Positions 1-10,514 of a stretch of 64,000 nucleotides of DNA are shown piece after piece. Location of the stretch: NCBI GenBank assembly GCA_036365515.1, contig CM070874.1, forward strand, positions 160,767,297-160,831,296, written 5' to 3'. The notes under the pieces were generated by a model, which ran no database searches, had not been told where the DNA came from, and worked only from the letters and a program-made list of their open reading frames with translations. Origin of the DNA: Torymus aiolomorphi. Lineage: Eukaryota > Arthropoda > Insecta > Hymenoptera > Torymidae. Position numbers and translations under genes: made by a program. Position 1 is the first letter of the stretch, and every line of letters starts with the position of its first letter.

Positions 1-59
1 ACATTTAAGGGTTCTAAAGAAAAAATTTTCATATTTTATCTCTCATAAATCTATGTGAA

Positions 60-2148
60 TTACATTTTGAAAAGTTGTGTTTCGTGATTTTCTCGGAATG
101 TGGACGTAGATTGTGGTTGACTGGTTACAATAGTGGGTGATGATGGAAGACGAGGTAAGGGTCTGAGCTTTACAACCCTTCTTGGCTTAAACTCTTGTAA
201 TTCGTGTTCTTCAGAATTGTGTTTTTTTAATGGCATAGATATTGTTGGCCTTGTAACTACTATTTCCCGAAGTTCGCTTGGCGTTTCTTCTTTATTTTTT
301 AGATTTGTTCCTTTTGTATCGTTGACCTAGTTTAACACTACTAGTAGACGTGTTACAGATGTGAGTATTGATCCAAATAGGTGGCGGGAACATCCGTATA
401 ATTTTTGGAGTGTATATCCTCTTATTATCATGTCCACTACCATTTTTGTCACTTCCATTAATATAAATGTCATAATAACTCCTAGGCTTATTGTTCCATA
501 TTCTTCGTATTTTTCTAGTATTTTATTCTAAGTGCTTTCAGCAATATGAGTGAGTGTTTTTTTCTGTTAGAAAATTTCTCATTAAGTCATCTTTTGCGGA
601 ATTTACACTTTGTGTGAGCTTTGCTATGGTATTTACGATGGATTTCTTTTCCATTGGAAAGAGTAACCTTTCCTCGAACTTTTTCAGATCTTGTTGTGTA
701 TATATCCCACTTGTTGCTAAAGAGTTCAGTTTTTCTGGTGTCCAGTTTTTAATAATTTTAGGTTTAAAAACAGTGATATTCTTTTCAATTTTCCTTGGTG
801 TAGGAATCAAGCTTATCCAGTTATTGTCTATTTTATAATATGGTGGAATTATTGAATCACACTCGATCTGTGTTCCTGTTCTAATTAGGATGTGAGTTTT
901 TGGCGTAAGGAACCAAGTAGTATTTCCTGACGTTACGGGAAGTTCCTCGTAGCACTCTTTAGTATGGTGAATTTTCACATTCATCGGTGTACATTTTACT
1001 ATGTGTACCGCCTCTCCTGCAAGCCTCGCGATATATCCTGGCTTCTGCATGACATTATACGCGAATTCATCTGGGGAATTGGATGCAAGGATAGAGAATT
1101 TTGGATTTCTTTTCTCTCTAATTCACACATTTTTGTTAAAATATTTAAATATATGCTTTTAAATTGCGCCCGAAAATGTTTTTCTACGTGTACAAATTTC
1201 GCATTAGTGTATGCAAAAATATCGATATTAAGTAAATCTTGTTGCTGTCTTACGTCGTTATCGAATAGAACATTTACTTTGATTTTTTCATAAATAAATA
1301 ATTTAGGATGTTCTGTTTTTGTTATAATACTGTCGCAAAGTTTAATGTTTTCTACAGCATTTAAAGAGAAAGATATATCGTAAGTATTTATCGTGTACAT
1401 TACCTCTTGGTTTGGAGATAATGTTTTCGTTACAGTGCCCCTGAATAAAACATCATATTTGTTATCTAATTTTCGTTTGGAACATGCGACCAAAATGCAT
1501 AACCGGCTTGAGCGTCTATGCAATGCTCATCTGAGAACTCGCATGGCGTTCCTGAGTTTAAATATAATTTGTTATTGTTTAAATTGACTTTTGCATATTC
1601 TTCCATAATTGTAACCTTTATGAGACCTTGAACAAGAACATTATCCTAACTACCATAATCATCCACGTAGGTAGCTCCTGAACAAGATTTTCCTTCTATT
1701 TTTCCTGCAAGGTCGATTCCTAATGTTTTTGTTTCATTTATTCTAATATTCGCTACTGTGTGAAAGTTGTCATATTTAAATATTCCCGTCTCGTAAACGA
1801 ATTTACATTGTTCGCTGCTAATATCGTATAAATATTCCTGTAGACCGTTTTCAACCGGACCTAAGTGGCTAACATTCCGCAGTGATATATTGTTCGTCTT
1901 ATTTCTATTTTGCATTGTATTACATGAGTTGTTTTAAATACAGCTAACTGTAATAATGCTATGGTTGTGTTGGATACTTGCAACTCTTCTTCATATTACT
2001 CTTCTTCATGGAAATGGCATTCCCCGGTATCCACGAGAGAGTATATTTTCACTGACGGATCGGCAGAGCCGCAGTTGAATCCGATTATGGCCTTGTTATG
2101 TTTGATGAATATTAGAATTATAAAAATTTTGAATAGTGTTTTTGCCAT
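60..2148 (-). pseudogene. Envelope glycoprotein gene of the Gypsy element, broken
   Basis: The minus-strand ATG at 2148-2146 opens a hydrophobic, signal-peptide-like start (LFKIFIILIFI) followed by Cys-containing ectodomain sequence. A membrane-like stretch (SLGVIMTFILME) near 420-460 is followed by the run IIRGYTLQKLYGCS, and a charged, Pro-rich tail ends at TAA 62-60. The gene directly follows integrase, the errantivirus env position. Breaks seen: TAA at 1998-1996, TAG at 329-327, and frame changes near 1600 and 1030. The Cys pattern with ELPV and the tail resemble chuvirus-type (class III fusion-like) glycoproteins more than the baculovirus F-type env usual in insect Gypsy elements. That assignment is from memory of the family and is uncertain. 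Confidence 0.65.
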
Positions 2149-2171
2149 CTCCTAAAACAGAAAATAATTTA

Positions 2172-3640
2172 CTATCTTCTTCCGTTAACGAGGCTTAATT
2201 TATTTGCATGCACTGTTTTTGCCTTTCCCTTGTAATCTATAACAATGCTATTATTTTCGTTTACTTTTAAAATTTCAAAAGGGCCTTGATAGTGATCTTT
2301 TTCAATTTTTCCTGGCTTTGGTTCTTTTATTAGCCACACTTCGTCTCGTCTCCCTTTTTAAAATATATTGGATTTACAGATCTGTCATAGTAATTTTTGG
2401 ATCTTTGTTTAGAAATAATTAGATTTTCTCTTGCTATCGAGGCAATTTCCCTCATATTTTGTACTAGCTTTTCAAGATATCCATTAAAAGTGGGTAACAT
2501 TTCCGATTTTTTTATTGGCTCGCTAGATGGAATTCTTGCAGGATAAGCAAAAACAAGTTCGTGTGGTGTAAATTTATGGCTAGTATGTACACTTGTATTA
2601 TAATGAAACTGTGCAAAATCTAAGAGTTCATCCCATTCATATTTTTTTCTAGAAAAGCTTTTTAAATATTCACATAATGCGTGATGTACTCTTTCTAATG
2701 AACTGTTTGATTGAGGTGAGAAAGCTGTTGTTTCAATTTTCTCTAATTTGAATCTTCTTGCTATTTGTTTCATTATTTTACTTGTAAAATTTGCTCCTCT
2801 ATCGATTAGTACTATTTTTAGACATCTAAATATACATATAAAATTTTAATAAAAGCATCTGAAACTGATTCCGCTGTTTGATCTTTTAAACACACTAGTA
2901 TTATAAATTTTGACAATTGATCCTGTATTGATAAAATATATTTATTATTATTTTTAGTAATGTTAAATGGACCTACAATATCCATTGCGATTTTATCAAA
3001 TGTTTTTCCCGGTGTGTCTGTAATAATCATTGGTTGTTTAGTCTTTTTTCGTTTTAATTTATTTCTTTGACAATCTTCACACTTTTTAATTCTATTTTGA
3101 ATATCTGATTTTAAATTTTCCCAAAAATATTTTTCCTTAAGTACGTTCTATTTACCCCTGAATGCCCTCCTATCGTAGAGGAGTGATACATGTCGAAAAT
3201 TCTATCCCTGTCTTCAACTTTTACGTATTCAATATTATTTAAACATACTATTACTTTTATGTTTGTATTACTAAATATTTCTCTTAATATTTCCTCTATT
3301 TCTAACCAACTTATATTTAAAAATTTTATATCCTTAGAAATACTATAAATACATATATTTTTAGTAACTAATAATTCTTTTAATTGATTAAATAATTTCA
3401 TTAATCTTTCTTTTATTAATTTACATGATACAGATGTATCTATGTATACCATGAATAATTTTTTATTCTCTATATCTATTATATCTACGTCATCTTTTGT
3501 AAATGAAAGTTTTGGGTTTATGTTCTTATTTTTTATTAATGTTTCCGTATTTTTATCTAAAGATTTCCCGTTTAAATTTAATAAATTAACAATATTATCG
3601 TTTCTGAATTGTATTGAATTTTTGGAATAAATTATATTAT
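2172..3640 (-). pseudogene. Gypsy integrase domain
   Basis: Inserts the element cDNA into the genome. Visible in order on the minus strand: a zinc-binding segment ending in GGHSGVNRTYLRKNIF (about 3110-3190), the catalytic core with the first Asp in MDIVGPF (near 2975), a second Asp in VLIDRGANFTS (near 2800) and the Glu in SSLERVHH (near 2690), then a C-terminal GPF motif (YQGPFEIL, near 2285) and a stop at 2174-2172. All three catalytic acidic residues are present, yet the frame is split near 3040-3110 and 2773-2818, and again near 2330. It lies between RNase H and env, as expected for an env-bearing Gypsy element. Confidence 0.85.
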
Positions 3641-4405
3641 TCAGTTTTTGTGTATCTGTGATTTCCTTATTTTTTATAACATTTTCCTTTTGTAATTTGG
3701 TATTTTTTGCATTATTCTTCCTCGGTCTTCCTCTTTTTGCCTTTAACTTCAGTCTGTCATCATTTATTGCCTTAATTTTATCATTATTACTAAGAGTTCT
3801 TGGTTGTTCGTTATTTTTATTTAATATTTGCTTATTTTGTGCTCTTGCAATAACAAATATTTCTACTGGATTTCTAGATAGAGCATCTGCATTTGCGTTC
3901 TGTTTTCCTGGTTTGGATACAATATCAAATTCATAATCCGGAAAATTTTAGTCTCCATTGTTGGACTCTAGTGTTATTGTCGGCTGTTTTTAACCATAAC
4001 AAACGTTTGTGGTCTGTAACTATTGTAAACTTATTTCCATAAACATAGTTACTAAAGTTTTTTATTGCAAACATTATGGCCAAAGCTTTTTTTTCATACG
4101 TGTGATATTTAGTTTCGGCTTTATGCAAACTTCTTGACGCATAAACTATTGCTGGGTCTTTACCAATTTTGTGTTGTGACAAAACTGCACCTAAAGCGAA
4201 ATTCGAAGCATCCGTGGTAATGATAAATGGTTCGTCAAAACGTGGATATTGTAAAACTGGTGCCGTACATAATAATTCTTTAATTTCCTCAAAAGATTTT
4301 TGTTGGTCATTTTCCCAATGAAATTTTACGTCCTTTTCTAGTAATATATTTAATGGTTTTGTTACTTTTGCGTAATTTTTTATAAATCTTTTATAATAAC
4401 CTGAA
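3640..4405 (-). pseudogene. Gypsy RNase H domain and linker
   Basis: Degrades the RNA strand of the RNA/DNA hybrid during reverse transcription. The segment SQHKIGKDPAIVYASRSL, then KKALAIMFAIKNF and the TDHKRLLWL run (about 3990-4150), is the usual Ty3/Gypsy RNase H signature, followed by an NADALSR-type motif near 3880. The frame breaks at about 3931 and at 4182. A Lys-rich linker that carries the AT-hook-like motif joins it to integrase. Confidence 0.85.
3717..3737 (-). other. AT-hook-like motif in the RNase H-integrase linker
   Basis: The minus strand encodes KRGRPRK inside a Lys/Asn-rich linker between RNase H and integrase. The RGRP core flanked by basic residues is the AT-hook consensus, a minor-groove AT-DNA binder. 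Whether this short match has any role, such as target-site choice, is inference. Confidence 0.5.
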
Positions 4406-4409
4406 AGTC

Positions 4410-5261
4410 CTAGAAATTCTCGAATGTTTTTAACATTTTTCGGTGTAGGGAATTTTTTACTACCTCTATCTTCTTTGGGTCAGGTTTTATTCCGTGTTCA
4501 CTTTTAATATGACCTAAATAACATACTTCATTTTTTAAGAATTCCCATTTTTCCGGTTCTAATGTTAAATTTGCTTCCCGTAAGTTTTGTGCGACTGTAT
4601 TAAATCTTTCATTTGCTTCTGTTACAGTTTTGCCAAAAATGATTATATCATCGATAAGCACAAAGCATATTTTACCGATCAAATCACCTAAAACCGTATT
4701 GAGAACTCTTTGAAATGTGCGCGGTGAATTTCTCAATCCGAAAGGTAGTACACGAAATTCAAAACGTCCGAAAGGATGTATACTAAATGCTGTTTAATGA
4801 ATATCACTCGGCTTCATTGGAATTTGATGAAAACCTGATTTTAAATCTATAACATGATAGTATTTAGTTTTTCCTAATTGGTCGAATATTTCTGTAATAT
4901 TTGGAAGCAAATATGGATCGGGAACCGTTTTTTCGTTTAATTTTCTGTAATCTATTACCAAACACCATCGTTTTTTCCCGTCTGCTAATTGCTTATTCGC
5001 TACAATCCATGCTAGAGCATTAAAAGCACTTTTTGAGTTTCTTACGAGATTGTTTGTTATTAATTTTTGAGTTTCCTCTACTGCGATATCTTTTAACTTA
5101 TGAGGTAAAGGGAATTGTTTTACGTATACTGGTTTATCGTCAGTTAAATTAATTTCATGTTGTTCTACGTTACATGATCCTAAACTGTCTCCCTCTAGCC
5201 AAAATATATCTTTATTTTTCAGTACTAGATCTCTAATCATTGTTTTATTATTTTCAGGCAA
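4410..5261 (-). pseudogene. Gypsy reverse transcriptase
   Basis: RNA-dependent DNA polymerase. Minus strand motifs: WCLVIDYRKLN (finger), YYHVIDLKSGFHQIPM with the first catalytic Asp, LRNSPRTFQRVLN, and FVLIDDIIIFG carrying the catalytic Asp pair. The usual aromatic residue two places before the Asp pair is Leu here (LIDD for YIDD), which is odd. A stop at 4796-4794 (after the codons for DIH) splits the domain into two frames. Order after protease and before RNase H fits Ty3/Gypsy. Confidence 0.9.
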
Positions 5262-5451
5262 GTTTTGGTAATGTATTTTTTCTAATAACTTTTCTTCTCT
5301 ATTATATTCTTTTAAATCTTGTATTGAATCATTTTTCTCAATGAAATTTATTCATCCCAAATTTAAAACCTCATTTTCAATAAAGTCTTCTGTTATTTGA
5401 AAACTCTCAGGCAAATTGTCTATTTCATAAGAGATAAAGCTATATTGTTTT

Positions 5452-6312
5452 TCATTTCAAAAGCAATATGAAAATATAATAATTTATTAATGATTTAATA
5501 TTATTTTCGTTGTTTTGCAAAATATTTTTATGGTGCCAATCCCTATTTTCTGGTAAAATTTCGTTTAACATCTTTTGTTGTAACTCTTTTTCTTCTACCT
5601 TTAATATTGGAATTGTATTTAAAATTTTTGTAACGTCATCATAAAATGTTATTTCCGATTTTACATGTATTTCATTTTTATCAATTAATTCGGGTTCATA
5701 CGATATTAGACAAGATGACTTTCCAATTTCCTCAATTTGAAAATTTTTAGTTTGTTCGTTTACTTGTACTAGCTGTTGACACTCTTTATGAATTATGGGT
5801 TTTAAATCTTGTGTTTCATCCGTATTTTGCAACATTTTCCTTAAAAATTCCTTTTGTTCTATCGTTATTCTTGATTCAGTTTCTTTATCCGTTTTTTGTG
5901 GGTTTTCAGTTACTACATTGAGATTACGGTTTAGTTTATGAGCTGGTTTTAGTTTGATTCTGTTATTATTTATTTGTAAATAACCTTCATCCAGTTTTAA
6001 TTTTTTTTTCGTAAGAATTTTTATTCCTAAAATTCCGTCGTAAGGTAGGCAAAACTTTTCTGGTGCGACTTGAAAATCTATATTTAATCCATTAATGTTC
6101 ATTTTTATTACTCCCAATGTTTCAACTGTCTTATCTGTGATACCAGATAAATGGATTTTCCTATTTTCTAAAATTTCATTAGAAGGTATCTGGTTTCTCT
6201 TGATAATATTTAATTGAGCTCCACTGTCTACGAGTAAATTACATGTTTTATCTGTATATGGATTTGCTATTTCAATATACTGCAAAGAGTTTTCCAATTT
6301 TAGAAAATACAT
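5452..6312 (-). pseudogene. Gypsy aspartic protease region
   Basis: Would process the Gag-Pol polyprotein. The catalytic triplet DSGA sits in NLLVDSGAQLNIIK (about 6210-6240), and the second conserved segment reads YDGILGIKIL (about 6020-6050), matching the hydrophobic-hydrophobic-Gly motif of retropepsins. The remaining part is a Glu/Lys/Asn-rich spacer leading to RT. It has no in-frame stop over 286 codons, so this is the best-kept pol part. It is separated from the RT by frame changes near 5260-5450. Confidence 0.85.
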
Positions 6313-6671
6313 TGCGATTTTTGATGCTGTGCTTTTTCCTTGCTTTTTTTTATTTTCGGAATTATTTATTTCTGGTTTCGTTAGAATTAATTAAGTTTAT
6401 TTCGTCAACATTTTTATTTTCGGTTTTGTCTGTTATCTTATTTTCCCTCATGTTTCCAGGAATTTCAATCAAATCCCTTGAAATTAATAAATCAGTGTTA
6501 TTGTCTTTTCCTTTGTTGTAATTCACATTCATCACATTATCACCATTAAATGTACTTATTTTAATGTCCGCATTACTTTTGAGTATATTCTCGTTTGTCC
6601 CCCTAGTCCACTCATTTCTGAAGGAGTTTATTCGTTTCCCGGATTTGTTTGTTCATAATTTGGTTTTCTAA

Positions 6672-7662
6672 AACATTCTTCCAATGAATGCGAAAAATTG
6701 CAGAATTTCCCTATCCTACTTTCTACATTCTTTAATGTAGTGCAGTTTTCAATTGTGTTACCTTTTCTCTTACAATACGTACATGTTGGTGTTGTTTCTA
6801 TTCTTTGTAATTTCCTGCAATTTACTATCGTGTGTCCTGGTCTTTTGCAAAATTCACAATATTGTTTTTTTTTTCGTTTCGTATATTTATTTGTTCATTA
6901 AAACTCGTATTTCTTGGGGGACAACTTTGTTGTTGGGGATTGTTGAATCCGTTTGAGTTTCTTGAATTACTTGGTGTGTGGTAAACGTATTTATTTTCTA
7001 AATTTCTATAATTTGGATTGATATTTGCGTAATTTGTATTCATTCGTGAACTTGTATTCCGATCTGGGTAATGTGCTGCTGTATGTGTGATTGCCTCGCA
7101 AATTTGGCAAGTTATCTTATTTCCAAATATCTGTTGTTTACCTTACATCGTCATAATTCCCGCTGTCTGTCAATCTGAGACTTCGTGACCTTCTATCTCA
7201 CAAATTATACACCAAAACATTTTCCTTGTTACCTGACAGTATTTTATTATGTGTCCCGATTTATTGCACCTCTGACATACTACCGACTGGCAGTTCTTCA
7301 TCGTGTGGTTCGTGTTACCGCAGAATTCCCAAATTTCGATGACGTTAGCCTTTTTTTCACATACATTCGGACTATGACCTTTCCTTGCATTTCCAGCAGA
7401 GTTCATATTTTTTTATCACGGGGCAACTTATAACTGTGTGACCCATATCTTGGCAATATTGACAATGATTTCCTTTTAAATGATTTAATTTACAAATATC
7501 TATCGAATGTCCCCTTGAACTGCAAAATTTACAAATCAATTCTATTTTCTCTTTTGCGACATTGCAGAGATATGATAGATGATTCTTATTTTTACAATAT
7601 ACACATGACGCGTTGTCGCAGAATAGTGCTTCGTGTTCAGAATTATTACAAATTTGGCAATG
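6672..7662 (-). pseudogene. Expanded CCHC zinc-knuckle array (nucleocapsid part of gag)
   Basis: The minus strand encodes about twelve CX2CX4HX4C-type knuckles in series. Clear ones include CQICNNSEHEALFC, CVYCKNKNHLSYLC, CKFCSSRGHSIDIC, CQYCQDMGHTVISC, CQRCNKSGHIIKYC and CEFCKRPGHTIVNC. Others have lost a ligand or are split by a frameshift: a Trp in place of a Cys near 7300, a stop where the last Cys should be near 7170, and an Asn for His near 6760. Normal Gypsy nucleocapsids carry one to three knuckles, so this array is far longer than usual. Nucleic-acid binding is the expected role; what the extra copies do is unknown. Confidence 0.8.
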
Positions 7663-7785
7663 ATATACTCTTACGCTATTTATATTTGGTTTTTCGAAAC
7701 TATATAATATATTTGCGTTATCTTTTCTCATCATAATTCTTTTTTCTGTATTTGCTTCTAGATCTATTGCTCTTTGTATTGCACT

Positions 7786-8934
7786 CTATGTCGTTTCGTG
7801 TTCTCCTAATGCAAATCGTATTTCACTTTTTAGACCGTCTTTAAAATAATTTAATATGTATGCTTCCAATTGGGTTTTAAAAGTTGTAAAATTTTCTTCT
7901 GTAATACCTGGCTCTGATGCTTTTAATTCTTTAATTTTGGTACCTATTTCTATAATCTTGTTAGCATATTCTAATACTGTTATGTTCGGTTCTTGATTTA
8001 TTCTAATCAATTTTCCATAAAGTCTATGTATATCTTCCTTACTCGGATAAATTTTACGTATGGATTCAATTAAAATGTCAATAATAGTAATATTTCCTTT
8101 CCTTGGGGCTTTATATACTTCACCTTTTAATTTTATTTTTAGAAGTCGTACTAAGTTTTCTTCATCTGCGTTGTCAATAATGTCTTTTGTCTGTTTATGT
8201 CTTTCTATATATTCTTTTGGTTCCATATTTTTTCCATCAATTTCCGGAACTATTTTTGCGACATCTTTGAGTGGTAGTTTAAGCTTTTGGTTTGCCATTT
8301 CTGTTTCGAGATTTATTAAATTTTTGTTTATTTGAATTTCTGGCTGTCCGTTATTACTTGTATTATTATCTCTAGCTAAAATCAAACTTTGTTCATTAGG
8401 TAATCCTTCTATGTCCGTGTAGTCGTTTTGCCTGCTGTTTTCAAAATATATTGAATCCTCAAAAAATGCAGGGCTCTGACTTGGTGTAGTCGGTGTATGA
8501 AAATTAGTTGGTGATGTAATATCCTGTTTTAATTCCGGAATTAAAAGATTATTTATATTTTTTGTAGATTTGTTTCCGTCTATTAAGTCTTGTATAGAGT
8601 CTATAATGTTCTCGTTTGGTTCTAAGTTAGCTGTAATTTGTGAATCTGGTTTTTCTGATAGGTTAAGATCTGCTTTCGAAGTCGTTGGAATTGAAACTTT
8701 TTCCGTATTTTCCTCTGTTTTTGAGTCAATTGGTTCGTTAACGTAAGTATGTGATAAATTTTCAGGCAAGTTTATGCACGGAGGTGATCTTGGTACTCTC
8801 GGTTTCCTTCCAAAAATATTAGCTTCTTTACTTTTCTCATCTATTTGCTTTTTAAGTTCTGGATTTCTTTGGGTCGTCTGTCTGGTTAAAATCCCTACGT
8901 TTCCCTTATTTCCAGCGTTTTTCTGATATGACAT
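7786..8934 (-). CDS. Gypsy Gag capsid domain
   Basis: Structural protein that forms the particle. A 382-codon frame starts MSYQKNAGNKG at 8934. The first half is low-complexity (Asn, Pro, Ser and Glu rich, likely disordered). The second half reads LVRLLKIKLKGEVYKAP, then YANKIIEIGTKIKEL and YFKDGLKSEIRFALGEHE, a retrotransposon Gag capsid-like helical region that normally stands just before the zinc knuckles. It ends at a TAG (7788-7786) shortly before the knuckle array, so the original Gag has probably been cut by a stop. Confidence 0.75.
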   Translation of the reverse strand: MSYQKNAGNKGNVGILTRQTTQRNPELKKQIDEKSKEANIFGRKPRVPRSPPCINLPENLSHTYVNEPIDSKTEENTEKVSIPTTSKADLNLSEKPDSQITANLEPNENIIDSIQDLIDGNKSTKNINNLLIPELKQDITSPTNFHTPTTPSQSPAFFEDSIYFENSRQNDYTDIEGLPNEQSLILARDNNTSNNGQPEIQINKNLINLETEMANQKLKLPLKDVAKIVPEIDGKNMEPKEYIERHKQTKDIIDNADEENLVRLLKIKLKGEVYKAPRKGNITIIDILIESIRKIYPSKEDIHRLYGKLIRINQEPNITVLEYANKIIEIGTKIKELKASEPGITEENFTTFKTQLEAYILNYFKDGLKSEIRFALGEHETT

Positions 8935-9432
8935 GACATATTACTCTTTTGCCTATGCTATACTTAATATTTCTTTTTAAATACATTTTTATTATTAGTT
9001 CAACTATTTTTCATGTATACATTTTGTAATTGTTTATTTCACTATATAATTTATTTATTTGTTACTTTTATATCTGTATCGCTTATTTTTGCGTTTGAAT
9101 TGATTTTCTGATATTTTTATATCTTATTATTTAAAATACAATATTTATTTATCTTGAAAACTTTTATTTAATACTATTTTTCTCTTATATATTACCACTT
9201 TTCCTGTTATATATATGTTTGTAAATTGGTACTTTTGAGGAGATGTGAACCTTTCGCTCAGAGTTCGGACAATGTGACTAAAGAAATAATGACCCTCAGG
9301 TTATCGACTCTGTTGTACAATGTTATAAGTGTATTTCCCCGTCTTTCAAGAACTTATTTGATCTACTTTCAAGCGTTTATAGCTTGATTTAGATGATTTA
9401 TTGAACTTTCGTTCGATTTGTACCGGAACCAC
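8935..9432 (-). other. Untranslated leader of the Gypsy element
   Basis: This AT-rich stretch has no convincing coding frame. It lies between the gag ATG and the predicted LTR edge. Reading the minus strand, the bases just inside that edge are TGGTTCCGGTAC, a TGG-initial primer-binding-site candidate; the tRNA it would match was not identified. Confidence 0.45.
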
Positions 9433-10039
9433 TGTTAAGTCTTCATAGTCGAGGAAATACTCTTTAATTTATTGGTTATATATATATTTTTGTTATGTAT
9501 ATATGGTTTTATTTTTTTAGTTGTATTGGATACTTACTCTTTTGTGGTACAGGTTCTCCGAAGAAATTGTACTAGAGAAATTGGATTAATATTGTTGTAT
9601 TTATTAACTGATATTTTTCACTTGTATAATAATTTAGGCTCTTATTGCCCTTTACAAATAACTACTCCTTTTGTCGGCTGGAGTGGTACGCAGTTCGCGA
9701 ATTAACTGCGAGATACTGATTTTGTGTGGTGAAAGATGCCGTATTTATTAAGCAATTAAATTAGGTGAAAGATGATTTTGACGCTGGATCAAAATCATCT
9801 TTTTAAATAAATTTACTAAACATTTTGACGTTTAATTTCGACGTTGAGGAATGCTGAGTGCACAAAATTACGACACGCGTTATGCTTTCGCGAAGTTGGT
9901 GGCTCGCTATGTCATGCTGTTGCGTAGCCGAAGTGCTGCGTTCGTCAAATTCGCAATTTATCGTTTTTGGGTCAAAGAAAATTACTGATGCTAATCTGAA
10001 TATAACTTTTAAATTTAAAGGTACGTTACAGACGTAACA
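9433..10039 (-). repeat. Predicted 5' LTR of the Gypsy element
   Basis: Inferred limits: on the minus strand it would start TGTTACGTCTGTAACG and end CTTAACA, one base before a TGG-initial primer-binding site. An AATAAA signal lies on the minus strand at 9749-9744, next to a perfect hairpin. The partner LTR is outside the window, so the borders are tentative. Confidence 0.4.
9768..9802. other. Perfect 14-bp hairpin inside the predicted LTR
   Basis: The arms 9768-9781 and 9789-9802 are exact reverse complements (AAAGATGATTTTGA and its complement) around a 7-base loop. It sits about 20 bases upstream, in the element's sense, of the AATAAA signal, so it could act in the transcript, for example in polyadenylation or packaging. 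That role is inference. Confidence 0.6.
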
Positions 10040-10079
10040 CACCCTAGTGTGCCTTCCTTTTCTACGTGATCCTCCGGTT

Positions 10080-10510
10080 ATTAGAGTTGCGGAATTTAAT
10101 TCATAATCAACTCGCTTTCACCTTCCCGTCTGCGTGTCACCTTATTCTACGTGCTGCCCACATCCCCTAAATTTTTGGATTTTAGATGTTTTTCATATCA
10201 CACTTATTTCATCTCGCTCGTCTGCGTGCCTTTTCCATCAACGTGAAATTCGCATTCCCCGTTATTTGGATTTCGAAAGTTATTTTACGATTAACTCGCT
10301 TACTTCCACCCGTCTACGTGACTTTCTCATCAGCGTGAAACTCGTATCTTCCGAGATTTTGGGATTCAAAGTTAATTTAATAATTAACCTGCTTCATCAG
10401 TTTCGTCTGCTTGATTTTTGCTTCTACCTGGAGCAAGCATCCCGCGGCTATTTGAGTTTTGGAGTTGATCTAATAATTATCTCACTTCCATCTGCATGTC
10501 TGCGTGCCTT
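10080..10510. repeat. Diverged tandem array, 92-93 bp period, five units
   Basis: The anchor CGTCTGCGTG or a near variant recurs at 10127, 10219, 10311, 10404 and 10497, giving spacings of 92, 92, 93 and 93 bases. Each unit also holds a CAACGTGAA-like word and a GGATTT word. Units are clearly diverged, so this is an old minisatellite. No coding signal is visible. Confidence 0.75.
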
Positions 10511-10514
10511 AAAA

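Larger units (their letters stand above)
60..10039 (-). mobile_element. Ty3/Gypsy-type LTR retroelement with env (decayed)
   Basis: Reading down the minus strand from 10039 the order is: predicted 5' LTR, leader, gag capsid, zinc-knuckle array, aspartic protease, RT, RNase H, integrase, envelope. Having RT before integrase and a GPF-type integrase tail places it in Ty3/Gypsy, and the env gene makes it errantivirus-like in layout. Each domain is readable, but the frames are split by stops and frameshifts, so it is a dead copy. The 3' LTR should lie just left of position 60, largely or wholly outside the window, so LTR identity and target-site duplication cannot be tested here. Confidence 0.9.

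Noticed and set aside
1..59. Start of the Gypsy 3' LTR at the window edge
   Set aside because: Too short, and no clear polypurine tract or LTR end can be shown.
10080..10510. CRISPR-like array
   Set aside because: Units are contiguous diverged repeats with no constant short repeat plus unique spacer pattern, in a eukaryotic context.
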